DNA of 11,638 nucleotides from Deltaproteobacteria bacterium (GCA_029879595.1 JAOUPZ010000068.1:1-11638), one strand, 5' to 3'. Shown: positions 1 through 7,449, counted from the first letter of the stretch. Program-made: numbers and translations. The notes: a model not told the origin generated them from the letters alone.

Positions 1-1
1 G

Positions 2-763
2 AGGATGCTGGCGGCCATTGATTCACGCACCCGCGTGGTGGCCCTTTCCACGGTTCACTGGACGGACGGCACGCCCTTTGATCTGGCTCCGCTGCGCAAA
101 CGGGCCGCTGATGTGGGGGCGCTGTTCATGCTGGATGGCACCCAGTCCATCGGCGCGGTTCCCTTTGACTGGGAGGCGCTGAATCCGGACCTGCTGGTCT
201 GTGCGGGCTACAAATGGCTGCTGGGGGCCTACCAGCTGGGTTTCGCGGTGATAGGGGAGGCGCTGGCCGACTGGCAGCCCCTGGAGCACAACTGGATCGG
301 ACGAGAGGGCTCGGAGGACTTCACCTCGCTTACCCGCTACCGCGACGGCTTCGCCCCCGGGGCGCGCCGCTTCGATGTGGGGGAGCGCTCCAATCCCGTA
401 TCGTTGCCCATGCTGGCCGAGAGCATCCGGCAGATCGGCCAGTGGGGGGTGGAGAACATCGCCGGCTACACGGAAAAACTGCGGGAACTGCTGCGGGCGG
501 AACTGGAGGAAACATTCGGCCCCTGCCCGCCGGAGGACCCGCCCCGGGGCCCCTGGATGTATCCGGGCCATCAGCTTTCGCCCCATCTTTTCGGGGTAAA
601 CCTGCCTGCGGGTCAGGACCCGGTGCGCGTGGCGGAAGAACTGCGGCGCATGAAGGTGCATGTCTCGGTGCGGGGAAGCTCGGTGCGGGTTTCGCCCCAT
701 GTGTACAATGACCAAGGGAATATCAGCGCCCTGGCCGCGGCTCTGCGCCGGGCCTGCGGGTGA
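2..763 (+). CDS. Class V aminotransferase (PLP-dependent), 3' part
   Basis: The reading frame is open from the window edge, so the N-terminal part is missing; about 250 residues are visible. It belongs to the aspartate aminotransferase fold type I, class V group (cysteine desulfurase, isopenicillin-N epimerase and kynureninase relatives). Counting from the first Met at base 5, D44 in the motif LDGTQSIGA should contact the PLP pyridine nitrogen. K70 in AGYKWLLG is the expected Schiff-base lysine. The C-terminal motif VRVSPHVYND carries the Arg (R228) that typically binds the substrate carboxylate in this group. No cysteine-loop typical of IscS/SufS desulfurases is visible, and the spacing around VSVRGSSVRVSPHVYN looks more like epimerase/kynureninase-type members, so the substrate is left open. 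The gene ends with TGA 3 bp before the end of the convergent next gene. The family is secure and the reaction is unknown. Confidence 0.88.
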   Translation, partial: RMLAAIDSRTRVVALSTVHWTDGTPFDLAPLRKRAADVGALFMLDGTQSIGAVPFDWEALNPDLLVCAGYKWLLGAYQLGFAVIGEALADWQPLEHNWIGREGSEDFTSLTRYRDGFAPGARRFDVGERSNPVSLPMLAESIRQIGQWGVENIAGYTEKLRELLRAELEETFGPCPPEDPPRGPWMYPGHQLSPHLFGVNLPAGQDPVRVAEELRRMKVHVSVRGSSVRVSPHVYNDQGNISALAAALRRACG

Positions 764-766
764 GTG

Positions 767-1501
767 TCACCCCTCGAGTTTTACCGTGAGCCGCTCCGCG
801 TCGCCACCGGTGCTCCGGAGGGCGGTTACCAGGGCCTCCCGGACCTCAGAGGGCTCGCAGTTGCGCCCGAAGGCTCTGGAGCCCACGTTGTAGCGGAACT
901 CCAGCGTTCCATCGCGGTGGAAGGTTCCCCCCGCCAGGGGAAAGGCCTTGCCCATGCCCAGCCCGGCAAAGTCCCGGGCCATCTCATCGTGGGTCTTGCC
1001 CTGCCCGCTGTACAGGAGCTTGCCGGGGAACAGGCTGTACTTCATGCCTTGCGGATCGCCCGCCTTCAGGCTGAACAGGTCGAACAGGAACCGTCGGAGC
1101 ATCATGGTGCGGGGCTTGTTCTGGTAGCGCCCGAACTCAAAGCCGAACTGGATCAGGTCCAGCACGTCCTTCTGGTTGCTCTCCTCCACCAGGGTGCCCA
1201 GTTTTTCCGCAGTGAGCTCCAGCAGTTCCTGGTAGCGGGCGGCGCGTTCATTGGTGCCGCTCCGGTAAAGGCCCAGCCCGGTGTAGAGGTCGTAGAGCCT
1301 GAACTGTGAGCTGGCGCGTTTGAACACCTCCTTGCGCTGTGCGTTGTCGGCGGCGGCGAGAAAGTTCATGATGTCGCGGCGCAGCAGGCTTTCGGCGGAA
1401 AGCTCACCGAAGGGCTTCCAGCGCTGGAGGAAATCCAGCGCCTTCCTGGCCCGGGGAGTGCTCAGGGCGGGGGATTTATCGGCATCATTGCTCTGTTCCA
1501 A
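767..1501 (-). CDS. Conserved-looking hypothetical protein, 244 aa
   Basis: I do not recognise this protein. It is soluble in character, with no signal peptide or membrane segment. It has a charged, mostly helical N-terminal two thirds (about residues 15-145, rich in Arg, Leu, Glu and Phe). A Gly-rich C-terminal part follows (about 150-215), which looks like a small beta-containing domain. The start chosen is TTG at 1501-1499, because AAAGGAGG lies 4 nt upstream, a very strong ribosome binding site; no better start exists nearby. It lies 69 bp downstream of the FAD/Fe-S dehydrogenase on the same strand and may be cotranscribed with it. Its stop is 3 bp from the stop of the convergent aminotransferase, leaving no room for a separate terminator. 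Good Shine-Dalgarno, clean GC-rich coding and length support a real gene, but no function can be given. Confidence 0.8.
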   Translation of the reverse strand: MEQSNDADKSPALSTPRARKALDFLQRWKPFGELSAESLLRRDIMNFLAAADNAQRKEVFKRASSQFRLYDLYTGLGLYRSGTNERAARYQELLELTAEKLGTLVEESNQKDVLDLIQFGFEFGRYQNKPRTMMLRRFLFDLFSLKAGDPQGMKYSLFPGKLLYSGQGKTHDEMARDFAGLGMGKAFPLAGGTFHRDGTLEFRYNVGSRAFGRNCEPSEVREALVTALRSTGGDAERLTVKLEG

Positions 1502-1534
1502 TGTTCCTCCTTTTGGACTTTTGTTCTGAGGCGC

Positions 1535-1590
1535 GCAGTGTCTCAGTCGAGCAGTGTCAGTCTCGCAGTGTCAGTCTCGCAGTGCCTCGG
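1535..1590. repeat. 14-bp tandem duplication across a stop codon
   Basis: The unit GCAGTGTCAGTCTC occurs twice in perfect tandem (1551-1564 and 1565-1578). A degenerate copy lies on each side (from 1535 GCAGTGTCTCAGTCGA, from 1579 GCAGTGCCTCGG). The minus-strand dehydrogenase stop codon (1571-1573) lies inside the second perfect copy. The array therefore covers the last codons and the short spacer before the next gene. It looks like slipped-strand duplication of the gene's 3' end. Confidence 0.85.
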
Positions 1591-4489
1591 CCACCACTTC
1601 CACCAGGTGTCTGGACTTGTGTCCTGTCCCGTGGGAGATCTGCTGGCGGCAGGACATCCCGTCGGCCACCACGGTGGCCTCCGGTCCGGCGCCACGCACG
1701 GCTGGGAACAGGCGCTGCTCCCCGATGGCCATGGAAATCTCATAGTGCTCCGATTCATAGCCGAATGACCCTGCCATGCCGCAACAGCCCGAGTTGATCT
1801 CGCTGACCTTGGCTCCGGGGATGCTCCGGAGCACCTTCAGGGTGGGCCCCGTTCCCACAAGGGCCTTCTGGTGGCAATGGCCGTGCAACAGAATCTCCCG
1901 CTTCTCCGGCCCGCCGTCAGGGGCCTTTGAGCCGGGGAAGCTCAGACGTCCCTCGTCACACAGGCGGGCCAGGAACTCATCGATGGTCAGGGCCTGGGAG
2001 GCCACCAGGTCGGCGTCCGGGCCGGGCACCAGATCGCGGTAATCATCCCGGATGGCCAGGATGCAGGAAGGTTCCACGCCCACGATGGGCAGGCCGCGCT
2101 CCGCATAGGGCTTCAGAACAGCGATGTTGAACCGGGCGTTTTCGCGGGCTTCGTCCAGCAGCCCCTTGGAAATCATGGGCCGCCCGCAGCATTTTCGTTC
2201 CGGGATGATCACCCGGCAGCCGGCCTTTTCCAGTATCTCCAGGGTGTCCCTGCCCAGCGAGGGGGTGTTGTACTCCACGAATGTATCCAGAAAGAACACC
2301 ACCTCCTGCGGTTCCCTGCCGGCCGAATCAACGGCGGGAGCCGGGCCTTTTCGCCGGGCGAACCAGCGGCTGAAGCGCTTCCGGGTAAAGGTCTGGAGCT
2401 TTCTCCGGGAGGTAATGCCGATTCGCGCCATCAGCCAGCGGTTGATGGGGCTGTTGATGATCCAGTTGGAAAAAGGCGCCAGGGCGCTGGCCAGGCGGCT
2501 GGCCTGCTCCACCCGGGCAAATATGCGGCTGCGCAGGGGTACCCCGTGTGTCCTGTGGTAGCTGTGCAGAAACTCGTACTTGAACTTGGCCATGTCCACC
2601 TTGGACGGGCATTCGGTCTTGCAGGCCTTGCATTCCAGGCACAGCTCCATCACCTGATGGAGTCCCTTGCGCGAGTATGCCCGGCTGTCCATGCTTCCGT
2701 GCAGGATTCCCCGCAGGGCGTTGGCGCGTCCGCGGGTGGAGTGGCGGTCCTGGCGGGTTACCTGAAAGGACGGGCACATGGTGCCCTGGTCCAGCTTGCG
2801 GCAGTTGCCGTTGCCGTTGCACATCTCCACGGCAAAGGCGTATCCCCCATCGCGGTTGAAGTCCAGGAAGGTCTTGATGGGGTTCTTCACCGGCACGCCC
2901 CAGCGCAGATTTTCCATGGGGCCCGGCGCGTCCACTATCTTGCCGGGGTTCATTATGTTGTTGGGGTCAAAAACGGACTTTATCTCCCGGAACGCCTGAT
3001 AGAGCTTACTGCCGTACATTTTTTCGATCAGCCAGGAGCGCGCCAGCCCGTCGCCGTGTTCCCCGGCGACCGTGCCGCCATAGTGGGCCACCAGATCGGC
3101 CACCTCGTTGAAGATGCTCATCATCTTCTCCTTGCCATCGGGCTGCTTCAGATCAATGAAGGGCCGGATGTGCAGGCAGCCCACGGAGGCGTGGCCGTAG
3201 TAGCCGGCCTTGAGGCCGTGCCGGCTTATCAGCCGGGAAAAGTCCTTCAGATAATCGGCCAGCCGTGCGGGGTCCACTGCGGTATCCTCCACGAATGGCA
3301 GGGGCTTGGCCTCGGAGCGATGCCCCATGAGCAGCCCCAGGCCGGCCTTTCTCAGGCTCCACACGCGGGCCTGTTCCGGGGCCGTCATGGCCCGTACATA
3401 GGCGTGGCCCATTTTATTTCGCTTCAGGTCGGCCTCCAGCTTCGCCAGCCTGTCCTCCAGTTCGGCGGCGGTGTCGCCGTGGAACTCCACTATGATCAGT
3501 CCCCCGGTCTTGGGGTGGAGGAAGTCAATGCCGCCCCTGAAGGCCGGGGAAGCCAGCGCCTCATTGATGATGGTGTCATCGACCAGTTCCATGGCGGCGG
3601 GCCCGTGCCCCAGGATCAGGTTGTCGGCCTCCACGGCCTTGATCATGTCGGTGAACTGGGCCACCAGCAGGGCCTTCATTTTGGGCAGGGGGATGATCCC
3701 CATCTTCAGCTCTGTGATCACCGCCAGGGTGCCCTCCGAGCCGACCATCAGCCTGGCCAGGTTGGTTTGTTCTTTCCCCAGCAGTTCATCCAGCTTGTAG
3801 CCGGAAACCCGGCGCTGGATCCTGGGCAGGCGCTTTTCGATTTCATCCCGGTTGGCCTCGGCCGTTTTCAGGGCGATCCGGTAGATATGCCCCTCCAGGG
3901 TTTCCATCCGCAGCTTGGCCTCCAGCTCGTTCAGGTCCAGCGGGCCGAAGGTGGCCAGGGAGCTGTCGGAAAGGACCACGCGGGTTTCAATGGTGTGGTC
4001 GTGGGTCATTCCATAGACCAGCGAGCGCGCCCCGGAGGAGTCGTTGCCGGCCATGCCGCCGATGGTGGCCCGATTGGAGGTGGAGGTGTCCGGGCCAAAG
4101 CCATAGCCATGGGGGGCCAGAAATGCATTAAGCTGGTCCTGAACCACTCCGGGCTGAACCCGCACCCATTTTTCCTCCAGGTTCAACTCCAGCACCTTGT
4201 TCATGCGGGGGGAGAAATCCAGCACCACGGCCTCGCCCACGCACTGGCCGGCCAGCGATGTTCCGCCGCCCCGGGGCAGGACAGGCGCCATGTGCCGCCC
4301 GGCTGTCTCCACGATGGCCTGCACATCATCGGCGTGCCGGGGGAACACAACCCCCAGGGGGTCCATCTGGTACATGCTGGCATCGGTGCTGTATATCTGC
4401 CGGGTGACACGGTCGAACCGGACATCGTCTCGACCTGATCCCTTCATGGCCCGCCTGAGGGCGTTTTCTAATTCTTTGCTCGTTTTCAC
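1571..4489 (-). CDS. FAD- and Fe-S-binding dehydrogenase, YdiJ/GlcD-GlcF fusion type
   Basis: This is a 972-residue fusion of a flavin dehydrogenase and an electron-transfer module. It should oxidise a D-2-hydroxyacid and pass electrons through Fe-S clusters toward the respiratory chain, probably at the inner face of the membrane. The FAD_binding_4 (VAO/PCMH) half spans about 40-265, with PRGGGTSLAGQ at 72-82 and GGMAGNDSSGARS at 144-156. The FAD-oxidase C domain spans about 266-520 (HASVGCLHIRP 433-443, GEHGDG 476-481, NPGKIV 514-519). Next comes a ferredoxin-like cluster region: C557, C563 and C572, then CLECKACKTECP at 617-628. Two CCG (GlcF/heterodisulfide-reductase) repeats follow: C767-C768 with C809, then C872 with C902-C903. 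E. coli YdiJ, about 1018 aa, has this architecture and is assigned to D-2-hydroxyglutarate; D-lactate is an alternative. The GTG start has no clear Shine-Dalgarno; an ATG at codon 16 (4444-4442) is possible. The family is secure and the substrate inferred. Confidence 0.93.
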   Translation of the reverse strand: MKTSKELENALRRAMKGSGRDDVRFDRVTRQIYSTDASMYQMDPLGVVFPRHADDVQAIVETAGRHMAPVLPRGGGTSLAGQCVGEAVVLDFSPRMNKVLELNLEEKWVRVQPGVVQDQLNAFLAPHGYGFGPDTSTSNRATIGGMAGNDSSGARSLVYGMTHDHTIETRVVLSDSSLATFGPLDLNELEAKLRMETLEGHIYRIALKTAEANRDEIEKRLPRIQRRVSGYKLDELLGKEQTNLARLMVGSEGTLAVITELKMGIIPLPKMKALLVAQFTDMIKAVEADNLILGHGPAAMELVDDTIINEALASPAFRGGIDFLHPKTGGLIIVEFHGDTAAELEDRLAKLEADLKRNKMGHAYVRAMTAPEQARVWSLRKAGLGLLMGHRSEAKPLPFVEDTAVDPARLADYLKDFSRLISRHGLKAGYYGHASVGCLHIRPFIDLKQPDGKEKMMSIFNEVADLVAHYGGTVAGEHGDGLARSWLIEKMYGSKLYQAFREIKSVFDPNNIMNPGKIVDAPGPMENLRWGVPVKNPIKTFLDFNRDGGYAFAVEMCNGNGNCRKLDQGTMCPSFQVTRQDRHSTRGRANALRGILHGSMDSRAYSRKGLHQVMELCLECKACKTECPSKVDMAKFKYEFLHSYHRTHGVPLRSRIFARVEQASRLASALAPFSNWIINSPINRWLMARIGITSRRKLQTFTRKRFSRWFARRKGPAPAVDSAGREPQEVVFFLDTFVEYNTPSLGRDTLEILEKAGCRVIIPERKCCGRPMISKGLLDEARENARFNIAVLKPYAERGLPIVGVEPSCILAIRDDYRDLVPGPDADLVASQALTIDEFLARLCDEGRLSFPGSKAPDGGPEKREILLHGHCHQKALVGTGPTLKVLRSIPGAKVSEINSGCCGMAGSFGYESEHYEISMAIGEQRLFPAVRGAGPEATVVADGMSCRQQISHGTGHKSRHLVEVVAEALRD

Positions 4490-4666
4490 TTGCTGGTCGG
4501 GGCTGGTTTTTTCAAATCGGTGGTCAAAGGTTCCAAAATGCTAATATATTCCAAACTGCTATTATAAACGTATAATGCGACGGATCGGCGGGTGCTATCG
4601 CGCTCTGGTTTCCGGAGGGGCTCGGGTGCGCCTGCACATTAAATACTATACCGCTTGCCTGATGCC
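4490..4666. promoter_or_regulatory. AT-rich divergent intergenic region, candidate promoters
   Basis: This spacer separates the minus-strand dehydrogenase from the plus-strand permease and must hold both promoters. Its centre (about 4541-4580) is much richer in A+T than its flanks. A perfect TATAAT stands at 4571-4576 on the plus strand and another at 4566-4561 on the minus strand. Neither has a convincing -35 box at 16-18 bp (best plus-strand candidate TTCCAA, 4549-4554). The -10 assignments are therefore tentative, and activator-dependent promoters are possible. No obvious operator dyad was seen. Confidence 0.4.
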
Positions 4667-5713
4667 ATGCAACCAGTAGTCGGTTCACAACACTCACCTC
4701 CCAGCCGCTGGGCTGCCTTCCGCTCCCGGAGGGTCTCTTTTTTGGCCCTGTGGCTGCTGGGAACAATGTTCCTGCTGAGCCTGGGTGCGGAGCTGCTGGC
4801 CAACAACCGGCCCCTGGCCCTGAGCCGGGAGGGGGTCATATACTGGCCGGTGGTTATGGATTACAGCCCGGCGCTGTTCGGGCAGAAGGGCACATTCGTG
4901 GTGGACTGGCGGCGGGTGACCGAAGAACTGAGCGATAATGACTGGGCCCTGTGGCCGCCGGTCCGCTGGGGGGTGTACGAGTCAGACGCTGAACTGGAGG
5001 CCTTTCCCTCGCCTCCGGACGCCAGACACTGGCTGGGCACGGACGACAAGGGGCGGGATCTTTTTGTGCGGCTGCTGTACGGATTCCGTCTTTCCATGGT
5101 ATTCGCCCTTGCGGTATGGCTGTTCTCCTTTTCCATAGGGCTGGCGCTGGGGGCAGTCCAGGGCTATTTCGGCGGCCGGCTGGATTTTTATGGCCAGCGG
5201 CTAACCGAAATATGGAGCTCGGTGCCAGTGTTCTTTCTGGTGCTGGTGCTGATCGCCATATTTTCTCCCGGGCTGGGCCTGCTTATCATCCTGTTCAGCG
5301 CCTTCGGCTGGACAACCATCGCCCAATATCAGCGGGCCGAGTTTCTGGCCCTGCGGCGCAGGGATTTTGTGGAAGCCGCCCGGGCCCTGGGGGCCTCTCC
5401 GGCGCGCATCATCTTCCGGCACATCCTGCCCAACGCCTTGACGCCCCTGGTGACATTCACCCCCTTCACCATCGCCGGGGGCATTACGGGCATAGCCGCA
5501 CTGGATTACCTGGGGTTCGGAGTACCCCCTCCCACGCCCAGTTGGGGCGAGTTGCTGCGCCAGTCGCTCACCCATTTCACTTCTGCCTGGTGGATCGCCT
5601 TTTATACAGTGGGACTGATGTTCGTCGTGCTGCTTATGCTGGTTTTCATAAACGAGGGTGTGCGGGAGGCCTTCGACCCCAGGGCCAGGGGGGTGGCCTC
5701 ACCGCTAAAGTGA
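4667..5713 (+). CDS. yejE: ABC transporter inner-membrane permease, YejE/OppC family
   Basis: A membrane subunit of a peptide-type ABC importer, about 348 residues. Residues are counted from a possible TTG at 4655. An N-terminal membrane helix (about 27-47) runs into AELLANNRPL, followed by a periplasmic loop with the WPPVRWG and HWLGTDDKGRD motifs (98-134). Five more hydrophobic segments fill about 140-335. The cytoplasmic EAA loop, which contacts the ATPase, reads EAARALGASPARIIFRHILP at 240-259. The long first loop with its FAELLAN-like start marks YejE rather than plain OppC/DppC. In E. coli YejABEF takes up microcin C and peptides. ATG 4667 is preferred; neither it nor TTG 4655 has a good ribosome binding site. 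The GGAGGG at 4728-4733 before an in-frame TTG would delete the conserved RWxxFRxxR lead-in, so it is rejected as the start. YejA, YejB and YejF are not adjacent. Confidence 0.9.
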   Translation: MQPVVGSQHSPPSRWAAFRSRRVSFLALWLLGTMFLLSLGAELLANNRPLALSREGVIYWPVVMDYSPALFGQKGTFVVDWRRVTEELSDNDWALWPPVRWGVYESDAELEAFPSPPDARHWLGTDDKGRDLFVRLLYGFRLSMVFALAVWLFSFSIGLALGAVQGYFGGRLDFYGQRLTEIWSSVPVFFLVLVLIAIFSPGLGLLIILFSAFGWTTIAQYQRAEFLALRRRDFVEAARALGASPARIIFRHILPNALTPLVTFTPFTIAGGITGIAALDYLGFGVPPPTPSWGELLRQSLTHFTSAWWIAFYTVGLMFVVLLMLVFINEGVREAFDPRARGVASPLK

Positions 5714-5813
5714 CAGAGGCATCTATACATGAGCCCGGCGGCATGGCATTTTAATAATGCATAATAAGCAATGCAGCCATACCACCAGCCGGCAAAGTGT
5801 CAGGATAAACTGA

Positions 5814-5828
5814 GAGGATATTATCCTC
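5814..5828 (+). promoter_or_regulatory. 15-bp palindrome just upstream of the kinase-BON start
   Basis: GAGGATATTATCCTC is a perfect dyad (7-bp arms around one base, or a 5-bp stem with a TATTA loop in RNA). It ends 6 nt before the AGGAG ribosome binding site (5835-5839) and 17 nt before the ATG at 5846. It could be a repressor operator or an mRNA hairpin that affects ribosome loading. The rest of the 132-nt spacer after the permease holds AT-rich sequence around 5745-5770 but no convincing promoter pair. Confidence 0.4.
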
Positions 5829-5845
5829 AGTGGCAGGAGCGGTCG

Positions 5846-6670
5846 ATGGGAATAATCAGCATTACCAGAGAAATGTACAGCGGCGGCGTGGAAATAGCCG
5901 AGGAGGTGGCCCGCAGGCTGGGATCGCGGTGCGTCAGCAGGGAACTGCTGCTTGAGGCGGCCAAGACCTACAAGGTTCCCGAAGACAAAATGCTCCAGGT
6001 GTTTGAAACATCCCCCGGTTTCTGGGAGCGGATGACCGAGAGCCGCCGCATTCACCTGGCCTATGTGCAGGCTACCCTGGCGGAAATGGCCAAGGAGAAC
6101 AACCTGGTCTATCACGGCCACGCCGGGCAGGAACTCTTCCATGACCCCCCACATGTCCTGAAGGCGCTCCTTATTTCACCCCGGGAGGAAAGGGTGAAAA
6201 AGGTGATGGATCAATATAACCAGGATGAGATCCGTGCCGGGGACATACTGGACAGAGTTGATGAGGAACGGACCCGCCGGGTGCGCTACTTCTTCAACTC
6301 CGACTGGAGGGACACCTCGCGTTATGACCTTGTCATGAACCTGGGGCGGATCAAGTCAGAGAATGTGGTGCAGGTTCTTATTGACCTGGCGGCCAAGGAG
6401 GAGTTTCAGTTCACCGAGCAGGTGAAGGGACCGTTTGAGGACTATCTCATCAAAAGCCGGGTCAATGCATTGCTTGCCGGGGCCATGGTGGGCCGACTCA
6501 GCCTGATAAACGTGCAGGTACAGGAAGGGGTGGTGACCCTGAGGGGATCCATAACCTCCAATGAACACCTGGTAAATGAGCTGGTGGATCAGATGAAGCA
6601 GATGGAGGGGGTGCGGCAGGTTAAAAACGAGGTGATGGTGGGGCTGGTATACCAGGAGTGGAATGTTTGA
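5846..6670 (+). CDS. Cytidylate-kinase-like protein with C-terminal BON domain
   Basis: A 274-residue cytoplasmic protein with two modules. Residues 1-185 match the cytidylate-kinase-like family (Cytidylate_kin2). The opening GIISITREMYSGGVEIAEEV corresponds to the family's usual ITISREYGSGG nucleotide-binding loop, here divergent. LVYHGHAG (87-94) sits where VIVGRGA is usual. DEERTRRVRYFF (139-150) and YDLVMNLGRI (160-169) follow the family pattern. Residues 196-272 form a BON domain (INVQVQEGVVTLRGSI at 221-236, then a helix and VRQVKNEVMVG at 256-266), a fold normally linked to membrane or ligand binding. The start is ATG 5846, with AGGAG 6 nt upstream. The frame can be extended to an ATG at 5771, but that one lacks a ribosome binding site and adds residues outside the conserved fold. 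The altered P-loop and missing GR motif leave true kinase activity uncertain. It overlaps the next gene and is probably cotranscribed with it. Confidence 0.85.
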   Translation: MGIISITREMYSGGVEIAEEVARRLGSRCVSRELLLEAAKTYKVPEDKMLQVFETSPGFWERMTESRRIHLAYVQATLAEMAKENNLVYHGHAGQELFHDPPHVLKALLISPREERVKKVMDQYNQDEIRAGDILDRVDEERTRRVRYFFNSDWRDTSRYDLVMNLGRIKSENVVQVLIDLAAKEEFQFTEQVKGPFEDYLIKSRVNALLAGAMVGRLSLINVQVQEGVVTLRGSITSNEHLVNELVDQMKQMEGVRQVKNEVMVGLVYQEWNV

Positions 6671-7299
6671 AGGAAGCCGGCGCTTCCCCGGTGAAACGGG
6701 TGAAAAGCGCAGGTCGCAGTAAACGTCCAGGGCCAAAGCTGATGAAAACAGGAAACCAGACCGATGTGCGTTCCCTCATTCAGGGGCTGTTCAGGGAGCA
6801 CGGCAGGGAGTCGGATATGATCCTGGAGGCCCTGCGCTCACATTGGCCGGAAATCGTCGGGGAGAGCCTTGCGGTCCGCTGTGTGCCTACCCGCCTGAAG
6901 GGGAACACCCTGTGGGTGGGGGCAACCGATGCCTGCTGGGCCTATGAGCTTCAGTTTCACAAGCGGCAGTTGCTCGGCGCGGTGGAGGCCTTCCTTGAAT
7001 CTGACCATATCAGCGACCTGCGCTTTGCCGCAGGGCTGCCCGAAGGTTCTTCCGTTGAAACCGCAGGATTTGCCAGGCCTGCCGGAGGCGGCGGAAGCTC
7101 TCCCGCCCCACTTCCGCCCACAGGTGGCCGCCTGAGGGCCGCCGGACATGCCGCCGGACATGCCGCTGCCGTGGATGCGCTGCCGGAACCCGACAGGCAG
7201 TCACTGGAAAAGGCCGCCGGGAGCATCAGCGATCCGGTGTTAAAGGAATCCTTCCGCCGCACCATGGCGGCACAAAGAGCACGCCAGAAAAAGCCATGA
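6667..7299 (+). CDS. DUF721 / DciA-like protein
   Basis: About 210 residues, with the DUF721 (DciA) domain over roughly residues 35-124. It shows the typical WPEIVGESLAVRC motif, then RLKGNTLWV and WAYELQFHKRQLLG. DciA proteins load or stabilise the replicative helicase DnaB in many bacteria lacking DnaC/DnaI; whether this copy does so is inferred. The domain is followed by a Pro/Gly/Ala-rich linker (about 125-175, with an AGH repeat) and a charged helical tail ending in QRARQKKP. The start is uncertain. TTG 6667 overlaps the preceding stop as TTGA and has AGGAG 8 nt upstream, so it is preferred. GTG 6658 lies too close to that AGGAG. ATG 6742 would also keep the whole domain. The tight overlap with the kinase-BON gene suggests translational coupling. 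Confidence 0.85.
   Translation: MKEAGASPVKRVKSAGRSKRPGPKLMKTGNQTDVRSLIQGLFREHGRESDMILEALRSHWPEIVGESLAVRCVPTRLKGNTLWVGATDACWAYELQFHKRQLLGAVEAFLESDHISDLRFAAGLPEGSSVETAGFARPAGGGGSSPAPLPPTGGRLRAAGHAAGHAAAVDALPEPDRQSLEKAAGSISDPVLKESFRRTMAAQRARQKKP
7138..7161 (+). repeat. 12-bp in-frame tandem duplication
   Basis: GCCGCCGGACAT is repeated twice without mismatch, and a third partial copy (GCCGCTG) follows. It adds four residues (AAGH) in the disordered linker of the DciA-like protein, keeps the frame, and looks like a recent replication-slippage event. Confidence 0.85.
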
Positions 7300-7342
7300 T
7301 GCAGCCTCCCCCCGGAACTGCGCTGCGCCCCTTGCGATAAGA

Positions 7343-7365
7343 CCCCTGCCCCGACAGGGCAAGGG
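7343..7365 (-). terminator. Probable terminator of the HTH-like gene
   Basis: CCCCTGCCC (7343-7351) and GGGCAAGGG (7357-7365) form a 9-bp stem around a 5-nt loop. One pair is C-A if transcribed on plus but G-U on minus, so the hairpin is perfect only in minus-strand RNA. On that strand it is followed by UCUUAUC, a weak U tract. It lies 85 nt beyond the stop of the minus-strand gene ending at 7450. It may also help stop plus-strand transcription from the DciA-like gene. Confidence 0.55.
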
Positions 7366-7403
7366 CCTCGCTGTTGTGGTTGCTTTTGATTAAACCAGGG
7401 CCC

Positions 7404-7428
7404 GGCTCTTGGAGTGGTTCCAAAAGCC
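7404..7428 (-). other. 10-bp hairpin in the 3' untranslated region
   Basis: GGCTCTTGGA (7404-7413) and TCCAAAAGCC (7419-7428) pair over 10 bp around a 5-nt loop. The single imperfect pair is C-A on plus and G-U on minus, so the structure again fits minus-strand RNA. There is no U tract, so it is more likely a 3' stabiliser or part of a two-hairpin terminator region with 7343-7365 than a terminator by itself. Confidence 0.45.
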
Positions 7429-7449
7429 GTTGGTTATGGCCACGGTGTT

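Noticed and set aside
23..715. 230-codon minus-strand ORF opposite the aminotransferase
   Set aside because: The plus strand carries PLP-enzyme motifs. The minus frame has shadow composition (His, Arg, Gln, Pro) and no recognisable domain.
2546..4438. 630-codon plus-strand ORF opposite the dehydrogenase
   Set aside because: It is the antisense of a clear FAD/Fe-S dehydrogenase; the Gly/His/Val-rich translation is typical of an antisense reading of GC-rich coding DNA.
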